Below, piece after piece: positions 23,666 through 31,402 of a stretch of DNA of 64,000 nucleotides. Below the pieces are notes generated by a model. The model saw only the letters and a program-made list of their open reading frames with translations. It was not told the DNA's origin and did not search any database. Origin of the DNA: Streptomyces fradiae (lineage in GTDB: Bacteria; Actinomycetota; Actinomycetes; Streptomycetales; Streptomycetaceae); the NCBI RefSeq assembly GCF_041270065.1, contig NZ_CP065958.1, forward strand, positions 4,402,001-4,466,000, in the 5' to 3' direction. The translations under genes and the position numbers were made by a program. How positions within the stretch are numbered: position 1 is the stretch's first letter; each line of letters opens with the position of its first letter.

Positions 23666-24161
23666 ACTGCTGAAGGAGACACGTCACTCTGCGGTTCACC
23701 TTGAGATGCGGGACTCCTACGCCGTCTCCGGAGAGGCGGACGACTTCGAGGAGTGGAAGCGCGCAGGCTTCGCCAACACCGACCCCGGTTCTCCCTACTG
23801 GGCGCTGTGGGTCGGCCTTGTGTCGGAGGCCGTCGGCCGAGGGGTGGTGATGCGCCGGGCCCGGATCGTCTCGGAACCGGTGACGGACTACATCCGGTTC
23901 GAGCACGCAGGTACCACGGTGGTTATCGGCGCAGGCGAACAGGTTCGTTGGCTTCCGCGCCGGCGCGCGTCGGACATTGCACTGCCCGGAAACGACTTCT
24001 GGCTGTTCGATGACCGCTTGGTGCAGTTCAACGTGTTCGGTGGAGACAGCCGGTGGATGCACACCGACTTCACCGAGGACCCTGCCGTGGTGAAGCTCTG
24101 CGCGTCCGCTTTCGAGTCGGTGTGGGAGCGCGGTATTCCACACGAGCAGTACACCGTCTGA
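23637..24161 (+). CDS. DUF6879-like family protein
   Basis: 174 aa. Motifs FGELLKETRHSAVHLEMRDSYAV, RRARIVSEPVTDYIRFEHAGT, ASDIALPGNDFWLFDDRLVQFN and VKLCASAFESVWERGIPHEQY are those of the DUF6879 family, typically encoded beside Scr1-type XRE regulators in Streptomyces; the biochemical role is unknown. ATG 23637 is preceded by GGGAGG. Confidence 0.8.
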   Translation: MTQSVESFGELLKETRHSAVHLEMRDSYAVSGEADDFEEWKRAGFANTDPGSPYWALWVGLVSEAVGRGVVMRRARIVSEPVTDYIRFEHAGTTVVIGAGEQVRWLPRRRASDIALPGNDFWLFDDRLVQFNVFGGDSRWMHTDFTEDPAVVKLCASAFESVWERGIPHEQYTV

Positions 24162-24181
24162 CAAAATCCGGCCAACTGCTC

Positions 24182-25030
24182 ATGCCCTCCTCTCCGTCTT
24201 CCAGCGCCCAGGCCGCACGCGAGGCTGTTGCCGCGCGCCTGCGGGAACTGATGATGGAGGCGGGACTCAGAGGGCATGAGCTGGCCGCTCGGTGCGGATG
24301 GAACGCCGCAAAGACCTCCCGCATCATCAACGCAAAGACGCAGCCGTCGGACGCTGACATCCGCGCCTGGTGCGCCGCGTGCGGGGCGGATGATCAAGTC
24401 GCCGACCTCGTCGCCAGCGCCCGCGCGGTCGACTTCATGTACGTTGAGTGGCGTAGACTCCAGCGCAATGGCTTGCGCAAGGTGCAGGAGGACTTTTACG
24501 CGCTGCACGAGCAGTCGGCCCTCTGTCGTGTCTACGTATCCAACGTGATGCCGGGCTTCTTTCAGACCGCGCCCTACGCAACAGCCGTGCTTCAGGCTGT
24601 CACGCGGTTCTGGGCCACCCCCGATGACGTCGTCGAGGCGGTCGCTTCCCGCGTCGCACGCAGCCGCTTCCTGTACGAGGGACGCCACCGCTTCGCCGTT
24701 GTCATGGAGGAGTGGGTTCTTCGCTCTCGGATCGGGGACGTGGAGACGATGGCCGGCCAGCTCCGACACCTCCTCGCCGTGTTGCCTCTTGCCTCTGTCT
24801 CCCTTGGCGTCATCCCTTCAACGGCCTCCCGCACCCTTTGGCCGATGGAAGCCTTTTACCTGTATGACGACCGACGCGCCGTCGTGGAGACCCTGACAGC
24901 CGAGATCAATGTGACCCAGCCGCGCGAAATCGCCGACTATGCCCGTGCGTTCGCCGACCTGGCAAAGATGGCTGTCTACGGCGACGAAGCGAAGGCGCGG
25001 ATCAATGCAGCGATTGACTCCCTCGGGTGA
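24182..25030 (+). CDS. XRE regulator with DUF5753 (Scr1-type)
   Basis: 282 aa from ATG 24182. N-terminal helix-turn-helix (RLRELMMEAGLRGHELAARCGWNAAKTSRIINAKTQPSDADIRAWC), then the DUF5753 ligand-like domain with the usual marks: NVMPGFFQTAPYATAVL, VASRVARSRFLYEGRHRFAVVMEEWVLRSRIGD and REIADYARAFADLAKMAVYG. Such regulators pair with DUF397 or DUF6879 proteins in small switch modules. It follows the DUF6879-like gene by 20 bases. Confidence 0.9.
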   Translation: MPSSPSSSAQAAREAVAARLRELMMEAGLRGHELAARCGWNAAKTSRIINAKTQPSDADIRAWCAACGADDQVADLVASARAVDFMYVEWRRLQRNGLRKVQEDFYALHEQSALCRVYVSNVMPGFFQTAPYATAVLQAVTRFWATPDDVVEAVASRVARSRFLYEGRHRFAVVMEEWVLRSRIGDVETMAGQLRHLLAVLPLASVSLGVIPSTASRTLWPMEAFYLYDDRRAVVETLTAEINVTQPREIADYARAFADLAKMAVYGDEAKARINAAIDSLG

Positions 25031-25055
25031 GCCTCTGCAAGTCGGTGCAATTTCG

Positions 25056-25085
25056 TTGAGGGTAAATCCCCTGTCTCTCTAGCGT
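25056..25085 (+). promoter_or_regulatory. Candidate promoter TTGAGG-N18-TAGCGT
   Basis: A -35-like TTGAGG (25056-25061) and a -10-like TAGCGT (25080-25085) with an 18-base spacer lie after the XRE gene. The inverted repeat GTCTCT (25073-25078)/AGAGAC (25100-25105) brackets the -10 region and could be an operator. Confidence 0.4.
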
Positions 25086-25118
25086 GTTGAGTGCCGCTCA
25101 GAGACAGAAGGACCCTCC

Positions 25119-25148
25119 GGGCGGCCCCCCCCAAGCAGCGGGCCGCCC
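25119..25148 (+). terminator. Hairpin upstream of the short leader reading frame
   Basis: GGGCGGCCC (25119-25127) and GGGCCGCCC (25140-25148) form a nine-base-pair stem around a 12-base loop. It could terminate the XRE transcript or act as an attenuator in front of the downstream operon. Confidence 0.45.
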
Positions 25149-25203
25149 CGCGTCTCGCCGCCGCACCGCGGCCCGCTGCGCCTACTCCACCGAGGAGACG
25201 CCG

Positions 25204-25263
25204 ATGACCGTGCCCCTCCCTTGTCGGCAAGACGACAGGCCCTACTCGGAGTCCGCTCGGTGA
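25204..25263 (+). CDS. Nineteen-residue leader-like reading frame
   Basis: ATG 25204 follows a good GAGGAG site at six-base spacing and encodes MTVPLPCRQDDRPYSESAR. Its TGA overlaps the GTG of the next gene. This looks like a translated leader or coupling peptide; alternatively it is the displaced front of the next gene. Confidence 0.45.
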   Translation: MTVPLPCRQDDRPYSESAR

Positions 25264-25472
25264 GCGGCGTCGGTGTCGGGTCCTTCTTCCATGAGGACGG
25301 TCACCCCTGGCTGCACAGGACCGTGCGGGACATCGCCAGCCGGGGCGAAGGTGAACTGGCCGCGATCGTCCAGGAGAAGACCGGCGGCCGGACCGTCAGG
25401 GTCGCACACATTCGTGGCGCGTCCGGCGTGGAGTGGACCACGGCCGCGGGCAACATCCAGCTCGTTTCGTGA
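25260..25472 (+). CDS. Hypothetical small protein
   Basis: 70 aa from GTG 25260, coupled to the 19-residue frame by GTGA. Contains GSFFHEDGHPWLHRTVRDIAS and ELAAIVQEKTGGRTVRVAHIRGASGVEW. No family recognised. First full-size gene of the operon that leads to the kinase-like protein. Confidence 0.55.
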   Translation: MSGVGVGSFFHEDGHPWLHRTVRDIASRGEGELAAIVQEKTGGRTVRVAHIRGASGVEWTTAAGNIQLVS

Positions 25473-25508
25473 GCGCACCCAAGAACACCGTCGACAAGGA
25501 GAACCACC

Positions 25509-25907
25509 ATGAGTCCCCTCACCATCGAGCGCCGAGAGCTCGGTCGCTTCCTCGCCATCGCCGGACAGCGGTTCGCCGACGGCCACGCCCCCGCCGAGAT
25601 GTTCTCCCGGGCTGTGGACGCGGAATGGCACCGGATGCTCGGAACTCCGGAGTACGACGCCCTCAGCGGCGAGTGCGCCGGGAGGCTCATCGGGCATCGT
25701 GACATGAGCGGTTTCGGACCCATCGGCTGGGTGACCGCGTACGAGGCGGCGTACGGGCCGCTGCCCGAGGTCTGGTTCACCGACGGGAAGGGCGTCCTGG
25801 ACGAGGCCGCGCTCGCCCGCTACCGGGAGACCGGAGAGGTCGTGGCCGAGTGGGACTGCGGCCCGACCACCGGAGACGGCGACGATGTCGTACCGGAGAC
25901 CCGGTGA
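25509..25907 (+). CDS. Hypothetical protein
   Basis: 132 aa from ATG 25509 after AAGGAG. Helical sequence IERRELGRFLAIAGQRFADGHAPAEMFSRAVDAEWHRML, then HRDMSGFGPIGWVTAYEAAYGPLPEVWFTD. The product is acidic and ends in a Gly/Asp-rich tail. No family recognised. Its stop overlaps the GTG of the next gene. Confidence 0.75.
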   Translation: MSPLTIERRELGRFLAIAGQRFADGHAPAEMFSRAVDAEWHRMLGTPEYDALSGECAGRLIGHRDMSGFGPIGWVTAYEAAYGPLPEVWFTDGKGVLDEAALARYRETGEVVAEWDCGPTTGDGDDVVPETR

Positions 25908-26608
25908 CCTTGACGCGCGCGGCTGGAGTGCCCCGGCCGTCGGCTGGGGCACTCCGGCTCGTCGAGGCGCGTACCGCCAGGCCACGGTCCGTGGACATCG
26001 CCGGATACGTGGAGCGGATGACCGCTCACTGCCCCTACCTCAGACCCTCGGTCGAGCGAGGGCTGACCACGTGGACCGTCTACCGCCCCGTCGGCGGTGT
26101 GGACGCGCTCGCGGTGGAGGCCGAACTGTTCTACGCCGGGGCGCGGGCCGCCGAGTGGTTGCGGCCCCTGGTCCGCCGGCCCCATGGCTTCCTGCGGTGC
26201 GAGAACGTCGTCGTCCTGGGTGAGGTGCCCGGCGTCCGGCACCGCGATCTGCTGGCGTGGCCGCACTGGGCTCTCAAGAACCTGTACGCCCAGGTCGGGA
26301 TCATGTTCGGCAAGTTCTACGCCGGGGAGCGGGAGACCACCCAGGCCGGCGGCCGCACCCCGGCCGCTCCGGTCTCGTTCCTCCCGGTGAGAGCCGCCAT
26401 CCGTCGGCGCGACCCTCGATTTCTCCATGCGACTCCCGGCCTGGCCTCGGCGCTCGCCGTGGCCGACGACGACGGTCGTGACGTCTGCGCGCACCTTCCC
26501 GACGATTGGCAGGAGATCCGCAGATGGGCGAAGGGCTTCCTCCCCCTGGCGAAGCCGTCGACCGGCTCAAAGGCAGGGTCGGCGAACCGCTCGCGGTCCG
26601 GCTCCTGA
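25904..26608 (+). CDS. DUF6875-like protein
   Basis: 234 aa, GTG 25904. The central part (LRCENVVVLGEVPGVRHRDLLAWPHWALKNLYAQVGIMFGKFYAGER, then PVSFLPVRAAIRRRDPRFL) resembles the DUF6875 family as I recall it, in which an MFGxFxxG segment is followed by PxxxLAIR. Function unknown. Its 3' end overlaps the kinase-like gene by 85 bases in another frame, unusual even for this compact operon. Confidence 0.55.
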   Translation: MTLTRAAGVPRPSAGALRLVEARTARPRSVDIAGYVERMTAHCPYLRPSVERGLTTWTVYRPVGGVDALAVEAELFYAGARAAEWLRPLVRRPHGFLRCENVVVLGEVPGVRHRDLLAWPHWALKNLYAQVGIMFGKFYAGERETTQAGGRTPAAPVSFLPVRAAIRRRDPRFLHATPGLASALAVADDDGRDVCAHLPDDWQEIRRWAKGFLPLAKPSTGSKAGSANRSRSGS

Positions 26609-27414
26609 GCGATCGGCGCGGCTCGCGGGTCTGGAAGATCGACGGGCCTCGCGGGGCCGTGGTCCTGAAGGCGAACGATCCCGAGGGCGACAGCGCGGGA
26701 GACAAGGCTGCCGAGACAGCGCAGGAGGGCGTGCATCTTGTACGCCTCATCGACGCGGGCGCGGTGGACCCTGGCTACCGGGTCGACGCAGGAGCTTGGA
26801 CGGGCGGTCGCTGGCTCGCGGCGCGCTGGGTCGAGGGGGCGCCGGTGTGGGAGGCGTTCGCCCGAGCCCGCGCGTGGGACGGCAACACCCGTGACACGCG
26901 TGCGTGGTTGCTCGGCGTCGCCCGGACGTGGGCCGACGGGCTGGCCCGTATGCATGCCGTCGGGTGGGCGCACGCGGATGTCCAGCCCACCAACACACTG
27001 GTCACGCCCGGCGGCCGCGCCGTACTCATCGATTACGCCCTTGCCTGCGGCCCGGGCGACGGGCCGCGTCTGCCGTATCGCGGTGCGCTCACCCACACCA
27101 CCGCCCCCGAGATCGCGGACGCCGTCCTGACCACCGCTGCCGACACGCACGTACAGGCCGAGCCGCCCGCCGACGTCTGGGGGCTCGGGGCTTCGCTGTT
27201 CTGGTGCTGGACGGGGCGACGCCCCGTCGCCTACGAGGACGGTGCCGTGCGCAGGGAGAAGCTCGCGGCCATCGCCAAGGGCAGCACGTACCCGCTGTCG
27301 GATGTCCGGCCTTGGCCGTTTCCGCAGTTCGAGGACGTGATCAGCGCGTGCCTAGCGCCCGCTCCGGGGCAGCGGCCCACGGCCGCCGCCGTGGTCGACC
27401 GGCTCACGCGGTGA
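26524..27414 (+). CDS. Protein-kinase-like protein with variant motifs
   Basis: 296 aa. ATG 26524 has AGGAGA six to seven bases upstream. It retains kinase-fold marks: a lysine in VVLKAND, WAHADVQPTNTL in place of HRDxKxxN, IDYALA in place of DFG, TAPEI in place of APE, ADVWGLGASLF and a C-terminal QRPTAAAVV. The Gly-rich loop is poor (RRGSRVWKI). Catalytic Asp, Asn and metal Asp are all kept, so activity is possible. Aminoglycoside-kinase-like or Ser/Thr kinase function cannot be distinguished. Confidence 0.75.
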   Translation: MGEGLPPPGEAVDRLKGRVGEPLAVRLLSDRRGSRVWKIDGPRGAVVLKANDPEGDSAGDKAAETAQEGVHLVRLIDAGAVDPGYRVDAGAWTGGRWLAARWVEGAPVWEAFARARAWDGNTRDTRAWLLGVARTWADGLARMHAVGWAHADVQPTNTLVTPGGRAVLIDYALACGPGDGPRLPYRGALTHTTAPEIADAVLTTAADTHVQAEPPADVWGLGASLFWCWTGRRPVAYEDGAVRREKLAAIAKGSTYPLSDVRPWPFPQFEDVISACLAPAPGQRPTAAAVVDRLTR

Positions 27415-27878
27415 TCGCGCTCCGGGCGTTGACGGCGGACGACGCTCCGGCCATCCATCGCATCTACAGCGGTGCCGCCGTGAACTTCCTCGGCCGATCA
27501 GAGATGACGGCCGGGGAAGCCGTGGAGTATGTCGCGCGTGTGCGGGAGTGGGCCGCCGCGGACCCCGTGGTCCAGTACATCCTCGGCGTGGACCATGGCG
27601 GAGATCTCATCGGCGTGGTGAAACTAGGCCGCCGACCGAACGCGCATGGGCGGGTCAGCTACGTCCTGCGCGAGGACACCTGGCGCCGTGGCCACGCCAC
27701 GGCGGCCGTCCGGCAGCTGGTCGCCTTTGCCTTCACCACCGCCGGCCTCACCTCCCTCGGCGCCAAGCACCACCCCGACAATCCGGTGTCCGGCCGCGTC
27801 CTGACGAAGTCGGGTTTCGCGCGGCTCGGACTCCGAGACGGGATGGTCGAGTACCGCCGGGTCAGACGGTGTAGGTGA
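27411..27878 (+). CDS. GNAT-family N-acetyltransferase
   Basis: 155 aa, GTG 27411 overlapping the previous stop. Features of ribosomal-protein-type acetyltransferases: LRALTADDAPAIHRIYSG, VSYVLREDTWRRGHATAAVRQLVAFAF (acetyl-CoA loop) and HPDNPVSGRVLTKSGFARLG. It ends the operon with the kinase-like and DUF6875-like genes and converges, with a 17-base overlap, on the secreted-protein gene. Confidence 0.85.
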   Translation: MIALRALTADDAPAIHRIYSGAAVNFLGRSEMTAGEAVEYVARVREWAAADPVVQYILGVDHGGDLIGVVKLGRRPNAHGRVSYVLREDTWRRGHATAAVRQLVAFAFTTAGLTSLGAKHHPDNPVSGRVLTKSGFARLGLRDGMVEYRRVRRCR

Positions 27879-28875
27879 TCGCCGAGCCGTGGGTGGCGGC
27901 GATGGTGCCGGAGGCGTAACCGTCGTGGATCTTGACGGGGTTGCCGTCGACGTTGCGCACCTTCAGCGTCGTACGCACCTGGGTGCAGCCGCCGAGCTGG
28001 GCGGTGGTCAGGGTGAGGGTGTTCGCCGCGCTCTGGTGGTGCTTGGCGTTCGTGATGTCCCAGCGGGAGACCGGGCCCGCGATCGGGCCGCCGCACAGGG
28101 AGCCGTCGGCGTTGCGAGGCTGGGCCTCGACCCAGGTCTCGACGACGGTGCCGTCGTACGCGGTCGTGCCGCCGGAGCAGATCGAGGAGCCGGCGGCGCA
28201 GGTCGACAGGGCCGCGTCCTGGTAGAGGGAGAGGCGGTTGCCGGCGGTCGGGGTGACCGTGTACCCGAGGGTGGTGGCGGTGGTGCCCCGGGCGACCGTT
28301 GTGCCGCTGCCCGCGAGGAGGGTCCAGCGGGTGATGTCGGTGTAGACGGGGTAGGTCTGGCGGGCGAGTTCGGCGCCGGCGGGGACGCGCATGGTGACGG
28401 TGCGGCCGTTCACGATGATCGAGGAGTACGACACGATCGACAGGCGGCAGGTGTAGCTGCCGGCCGCGGGGGCGACGAACACCCAGCGCAGGGCGGAGGT
28501 CAGCTTGTTCTCGATCGCGGGCACCAGGTTGGCGGCCCAGTAGGAGCCGGCCTCGGTGGCGGTGGGCAGGGCGGTGCCGTCGGCGTTGCGGCAGCGGATG
28601 GCGAAGGTGTTGCCGATGTTGTCGCCGGCGGAGAGCGCGTCGACCGGCTCGGTGACGAAGTAGCGCGACCACAGGTACGAGCGCTCCCCGGCCGCGGCGT
28701 CGAAGGCGATCTCGGTGCCGGGCACGTCGAGGTACGCGCCGGCGTTGCGGGTCACCTCGTACTCGAAGCCGGTCGAGGCGGCGTTCGCGGGCGCGGTCCC
28801 GAGGGCCGCGCCCGCGAGGGTGAGCACGAGTGCTCCGGCGGTCGCGACGGCTGCACGGATCGTTCTGAAGCGCAC
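27862..28875 (-). CDS. Secreted protein of unknown function
   Basis: 337 aa from a GTG at 28875. Signal peptide RFRTIRAAVATAGALVLTLAGAALGTAPANA with an AxA cleavage site. The mature part is rich in Thr, Ala and beta-strand patterns, with four or more spaced cysteines (IRCRN, YTCRLS, STCAAGSSICSG, SLCGG, GGCTQV), which suggests disulfide-linked extracellular domains. Residues such as AGSYTCRLSIVSYSSIIV look immunoglobulin- or PPC-like, but no family is recognised. Confidence 0.75.
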   Translation of the reverse strand: MRFRTIRAAVATAGALVLTLAGAALGTAPANAASTGFEYEVTRNAGAYLDVPGTEIAFDAAAGERSYLWSRYFVTEPVDALSAGDNIGNTFAIRCRNADGTALPTATEAGSYWAANLVPAIENKLTSALRWVFVAPAAGSYTCRLSIVSYSSIIVNGRTVTMRVPAGAELARQTYPVYTDITRWTLLAGSGTTVARGTTATTLGYTVTPTAGNRLSLYQDAALSTCAAGSSICSGGTTAYDGTVVETWVEAQPRNADGSLCGGPIAGPVSRWDITNAKHHQSAANTLTLTTAQLGGCTQVRTTLKVRNVDGNPVKIHDGYASGTIAATHGSAITYTV

Positions 28876-28974
28876 GGGGTTTTGCCCTCTCGTTGACGTG
28901 TACCCCTCGACAGGGGCGGTCGGCGAGAAGATACGCACCACCCGCACCACCCCGCACCCCGCCCCGTCCGCCCG

Positions 28975-29664
28975 TCAGCCCGCCGCCCCCGTCAGCTCCC
29001 CCAGCTCCCGCTCCAGGTTCTCCCGGGCCCGCTCCTCCCAGGCCGCCGCGCCGTACGGGGTTCGGAAGAGGCGGGGGAGGGCGAGGAGTTGGCGGAGGAT
29101 GGTGGCGCGGCCTTCGCGGAAGGCGGCGTCCGGGACGAAGGCGTACTCCTCGCGGACCGCGGCCGTATACCCCTGGTAGGTATCGGGGTCGGCGGCCAGG
29201 ATCGCGAGGTCCGCGTCGCAGAGGGTCTCGCCGTTCAGGTCGCCGGGGGACGGGTCGTGGGTGACCGTGAGGCGGACGAGGCGGGCGACCTCGGCGACCT
29301 CGTGGTGGGTCAGGCCGAGTTCGGTGAGGGCGAGTTCGGCGAGGGTGGCCGAGCGTTCCTCGTTCTCGCTGCGGTCGGGGCGGTAGACGGCGTCGTGGAA
29401 CCAGGCCCCGAGGCGTACGAGTTCCAGCTCCCCGCCCTCGCCGCCCTGGTCGGCCAGTTCGTCGATGCGCCGCAGGACCGCCCGCAGGTGGTCGACGGTG
29501 TGGTAGTGGCGCTGCGGCTCGGACCAGCGGTCGAGCAGGTTGCGGCCGTACGGCAGGGGGTCGGGGCCCCCGCGGCCGGCCCGCGCCGCGAGCAGCGTCG
29601 TGGTCCAGCGGTGGAGCAGTTCCTGCTCCCGGTCTGCCTGGTCTGCCTTCATCGGGGCGGTCAT
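28975..29664 (-). CDS. HD-superfamily metal-dependent hydrolase
   Basis: 229 aa from ATG 29664. The HD signature is clear: RHYHTVDHLRAVLRRI, LGAWFHDAVYRP and a later LCDADLAILA. These belong to the predicted HD phosphohydrolases with unknown substrate. Upstream ATG codons would extend it into an Arg/Gly-rich stretch that looks like shadow sequence. Confidence 0.82.
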   Translation of the reverse strand: MTAPMKADQADREQELLHRWTTTLLAARAGRGGPDPLPYGRNLLDRWSEPQRHYHTVDHLRAVLRRIDELADQGGEGGELELVRLGAWFHDAVYRPDRSENEERSATLAELALTELGLTHHEVAEVARLVRLTVTHDPSPGDLNGETLCDADLAILAADPDTYQGYTAAVREEYAFVPDAAFREGRATILRQLLALPRLFRTPYGAAAWEERARENLERELGELTGAAG

Positions 29665-29771
29665 GGAGGGCATTCTGCCGCCCGCACCCCGCGGCACCCC
29701 TCCCCGCCGGGCCTCCGTCTTGTACCGGCGCGCGCTCATCTCGCCCCGACGCCGCCCTCATCTCGCTCTTA

Positions 29772-29838
29772 CATACCCCCCATGGGTATGCTACGGTCCT
29801 CCGTGCAGGTACCCCCCAGGGGTATGCCCAGGGGTATG
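29772..29838 (+). promoter_or_regulatory. CsoR-like palindromes upstream of the DHA2 efflux gene
   Basis: CATACCC-CCCAT-GGGTATG (29772-29790) and TACCCC-CCA-GGGGTA (29810-29824) are perfect inverted repeats, and CCAGGGGTATG is repeated directly at 29816-29826 and 29828-29838. C/G tracts bounded by TA are the mark of CsoR/CstR-family operators that respond to copper or reactive sulfur. No CsoR gene is in the window. Confidence 0.6.
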
Positions 29839-29863
29839 TCATCGCAAGCGAAGGGTCAGGGCA

Positions 29864-31315
29864 ATGTCAACCGCAACCGTCAATCCCCGGCGCTGGTGGG
29901 CACTTGCCGTGCTTGCCGCCGCGCAGTTCATGGTGATCATGGACACCTCGATCATCGGCGTCGCGCTGCCGAAGATGCAGGAGGAACTGGGCTTCTCCCA
30001 GGGCGAGCTGCAGTGGGTCTTCAACGCCTACGTGATCGTCTTCGGCGGACTGCTGCTCCTCGGCGGCCGCCTCTCCGACCTCGTCGGCGCCCGCAAGATC
30101 TTCGTCTCCGGCTGGGCGATCATGATCGCCGGCTCGATCGTCGCGGCGGCCGCCCAGACCGCCTGGGTCGAGATCGTCGGCCGCGCCGTCCAGGGTGTCG
30201 GCGGCGCGCTCATCGCGCCCTCCGCCATGACCCTGCTGATGATGCTCTTCATGCACGACCCGCGTGAGCTCGGCAAGGCGATGGCCCTCTACGGCGCCGC
30301 GGCCCCGGCCGGCGGCACCGCCGGCGTCTTCCTCGGCGGCGTGTTCACCGAGTGGGCCTGGTGGCAGCTGTGCTTCGTCATCTACGTCCCGATCGGCCTC
30401 GCGACCCTCGCCGCGACCAAGCTCCTCCCGAAGGTCGAGTCCCGCCGCGGCTCCGTCGACGTGATCGGCGCCGTCGCCGTCACCGCCGGTCTCGCCCTCG
30501 GTGTCTTCGCCGTCGTCCGTGCCCCCGAGGTCGGCTGGGGCGCCACCGCCACCGTGCTCGAACTCATCGGCGCCGTCGTCCTCATCGGCCTCTTCTTCGT
30601 GATCCAGAAGTCCATCCGCGAGCCGCTCATGCCGCTCAGCGTCTGGCGGGTCCCGCGCCTCGGCTCCGCCAACCTGGCGATGACGCTGCTCGGTGCCGCC
30701 TGGATCCCGATGTGGTACTTCCTCAACCTCTACCTCCAGCAGGTCCTCGGTTACGGGGCCTTCGCCTCCGGCGCCGCGCTGCTCCCGATGACCGTGCTCC
30801 TCATGATCTTCATGACGGCCATCACCGCCCGCCTCATGGGCAAGTTCGGCGCCAAGCCGCTCATCGGCATCGGCCTCCTCGTCCTCGCCGCCGGCCTGGT
30901 CTGGCTGGCCGCCGTCGAGCCCACCGGCACCTTCCTGGTCGACGTCCTGCCGGCCTCGCTCGTCGCCGCGCTCGGCATGTCCCTCGCCTACATCCCCACG
31001 ATGATGACCGCCATGTCCGGCGCCCCGCAGGAGCAGGCCGGACTCGCCTCCGGCATCGTCAACACCACCTACAACGTCGGCTCCGCGCTCGGCCTCGCCG
31101 CGCTCACCGCCGTCGCCATGTCCCAGGGCGCCGCCCAGCTCGGCAACCTGCCCAAGCTCACCGAGGGCTTCTCCGCCGCCTTCGTCGGCGCCGCGATCAT
31201 CGCCGCGGTCGGCGGCATCATCACCCTCCTGGTGATGAAGTCCGACAAGGCGGTCGCCGCCGAGGCCGCCGCCGCCCCGGCCGCCGCCCCGCAGGGCGAC
31301 AAGGTCTCCGCCTAA
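29864..31315 (+). CDS. DHA2-family multidrug efflux transporter
   Basis: 483 aa, fourteen predicted transmembrane helices. Signatures: AQFMVIMDTSIIGVALPKMQEELGFS, QWVFNAYVIVFGGLLLLGGRLSDLVGARKIF (motif A), and IVNTTYNVGSALGLA near the end. Proton-driven export of drugs or a pathway product. The promoter carries CsoR-like palindromes, and a hairpin follows the stop. Its position just before the biosynthetic cluster allows a role as product exporter, which is inference. Confidence 0.88.
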   Translation: MSTATVNPRRWWALAVLAAAQFMVIMDTSIIGVALPKMQEELGFSQGELQWVFNAYVIVFGGLLLLGGRLSDLVGARKIFVSGWAIMIAGSIVAAAAQTAWVEIVGRAVQGVGGALIAPSAMTLLMMLFMHDPRELGKAMALYGAAAPAGGTAGVFLGGVFTEWAWWQLCFVIYVPIGLATLAATKLLPKVESRRGSVDVIGAVAVTAGLALGVFAVVRAPEVGWGATATVLELIGAVVLIGLFFVIQKSIREPLMPLSVWRVPRLGSANLAMTLLGAAWIPMWYFLNLYLQQVLGYGAFASGAALLPMTVLLMIFMTAITARLMGKFGAKPLIGIGLLVLAAGLVWLAAVEPTGTFLVDVLPASLVAALGMSLAYIPTMMTAMSGAPQEQAGLASGIVNTTYNVGSALGLAALTAVAMSQGAAQLGNLPKLTEGFSAAFVGAAIIAAVGGIITLLVMKSDKAVAAEAAAAPAAAPQGDKVSA

Positions 31316-31331
31316 GCAGCACGTGCCCCGA

Positions 31332-31376
31332 GGGGCCGCCCCGATGTCCGGTACACGCCGGAGGTCGGGCGGCCCC
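31332..31376 (+). terminator. Terminator after the DHA2 efflux gene
   Basis: GGGGCCGCCC (31332-31341) and GGGCGGCCCC (31367-31376) form a ten-base-pair stem closing a 25-base loop, followed by TTTC, 14 bases after the stop codon. Confidence 0.7.
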
Positions 31377-31402
31377 TTTCCCGTATCCGGAGAGGATTCC
31401 CC

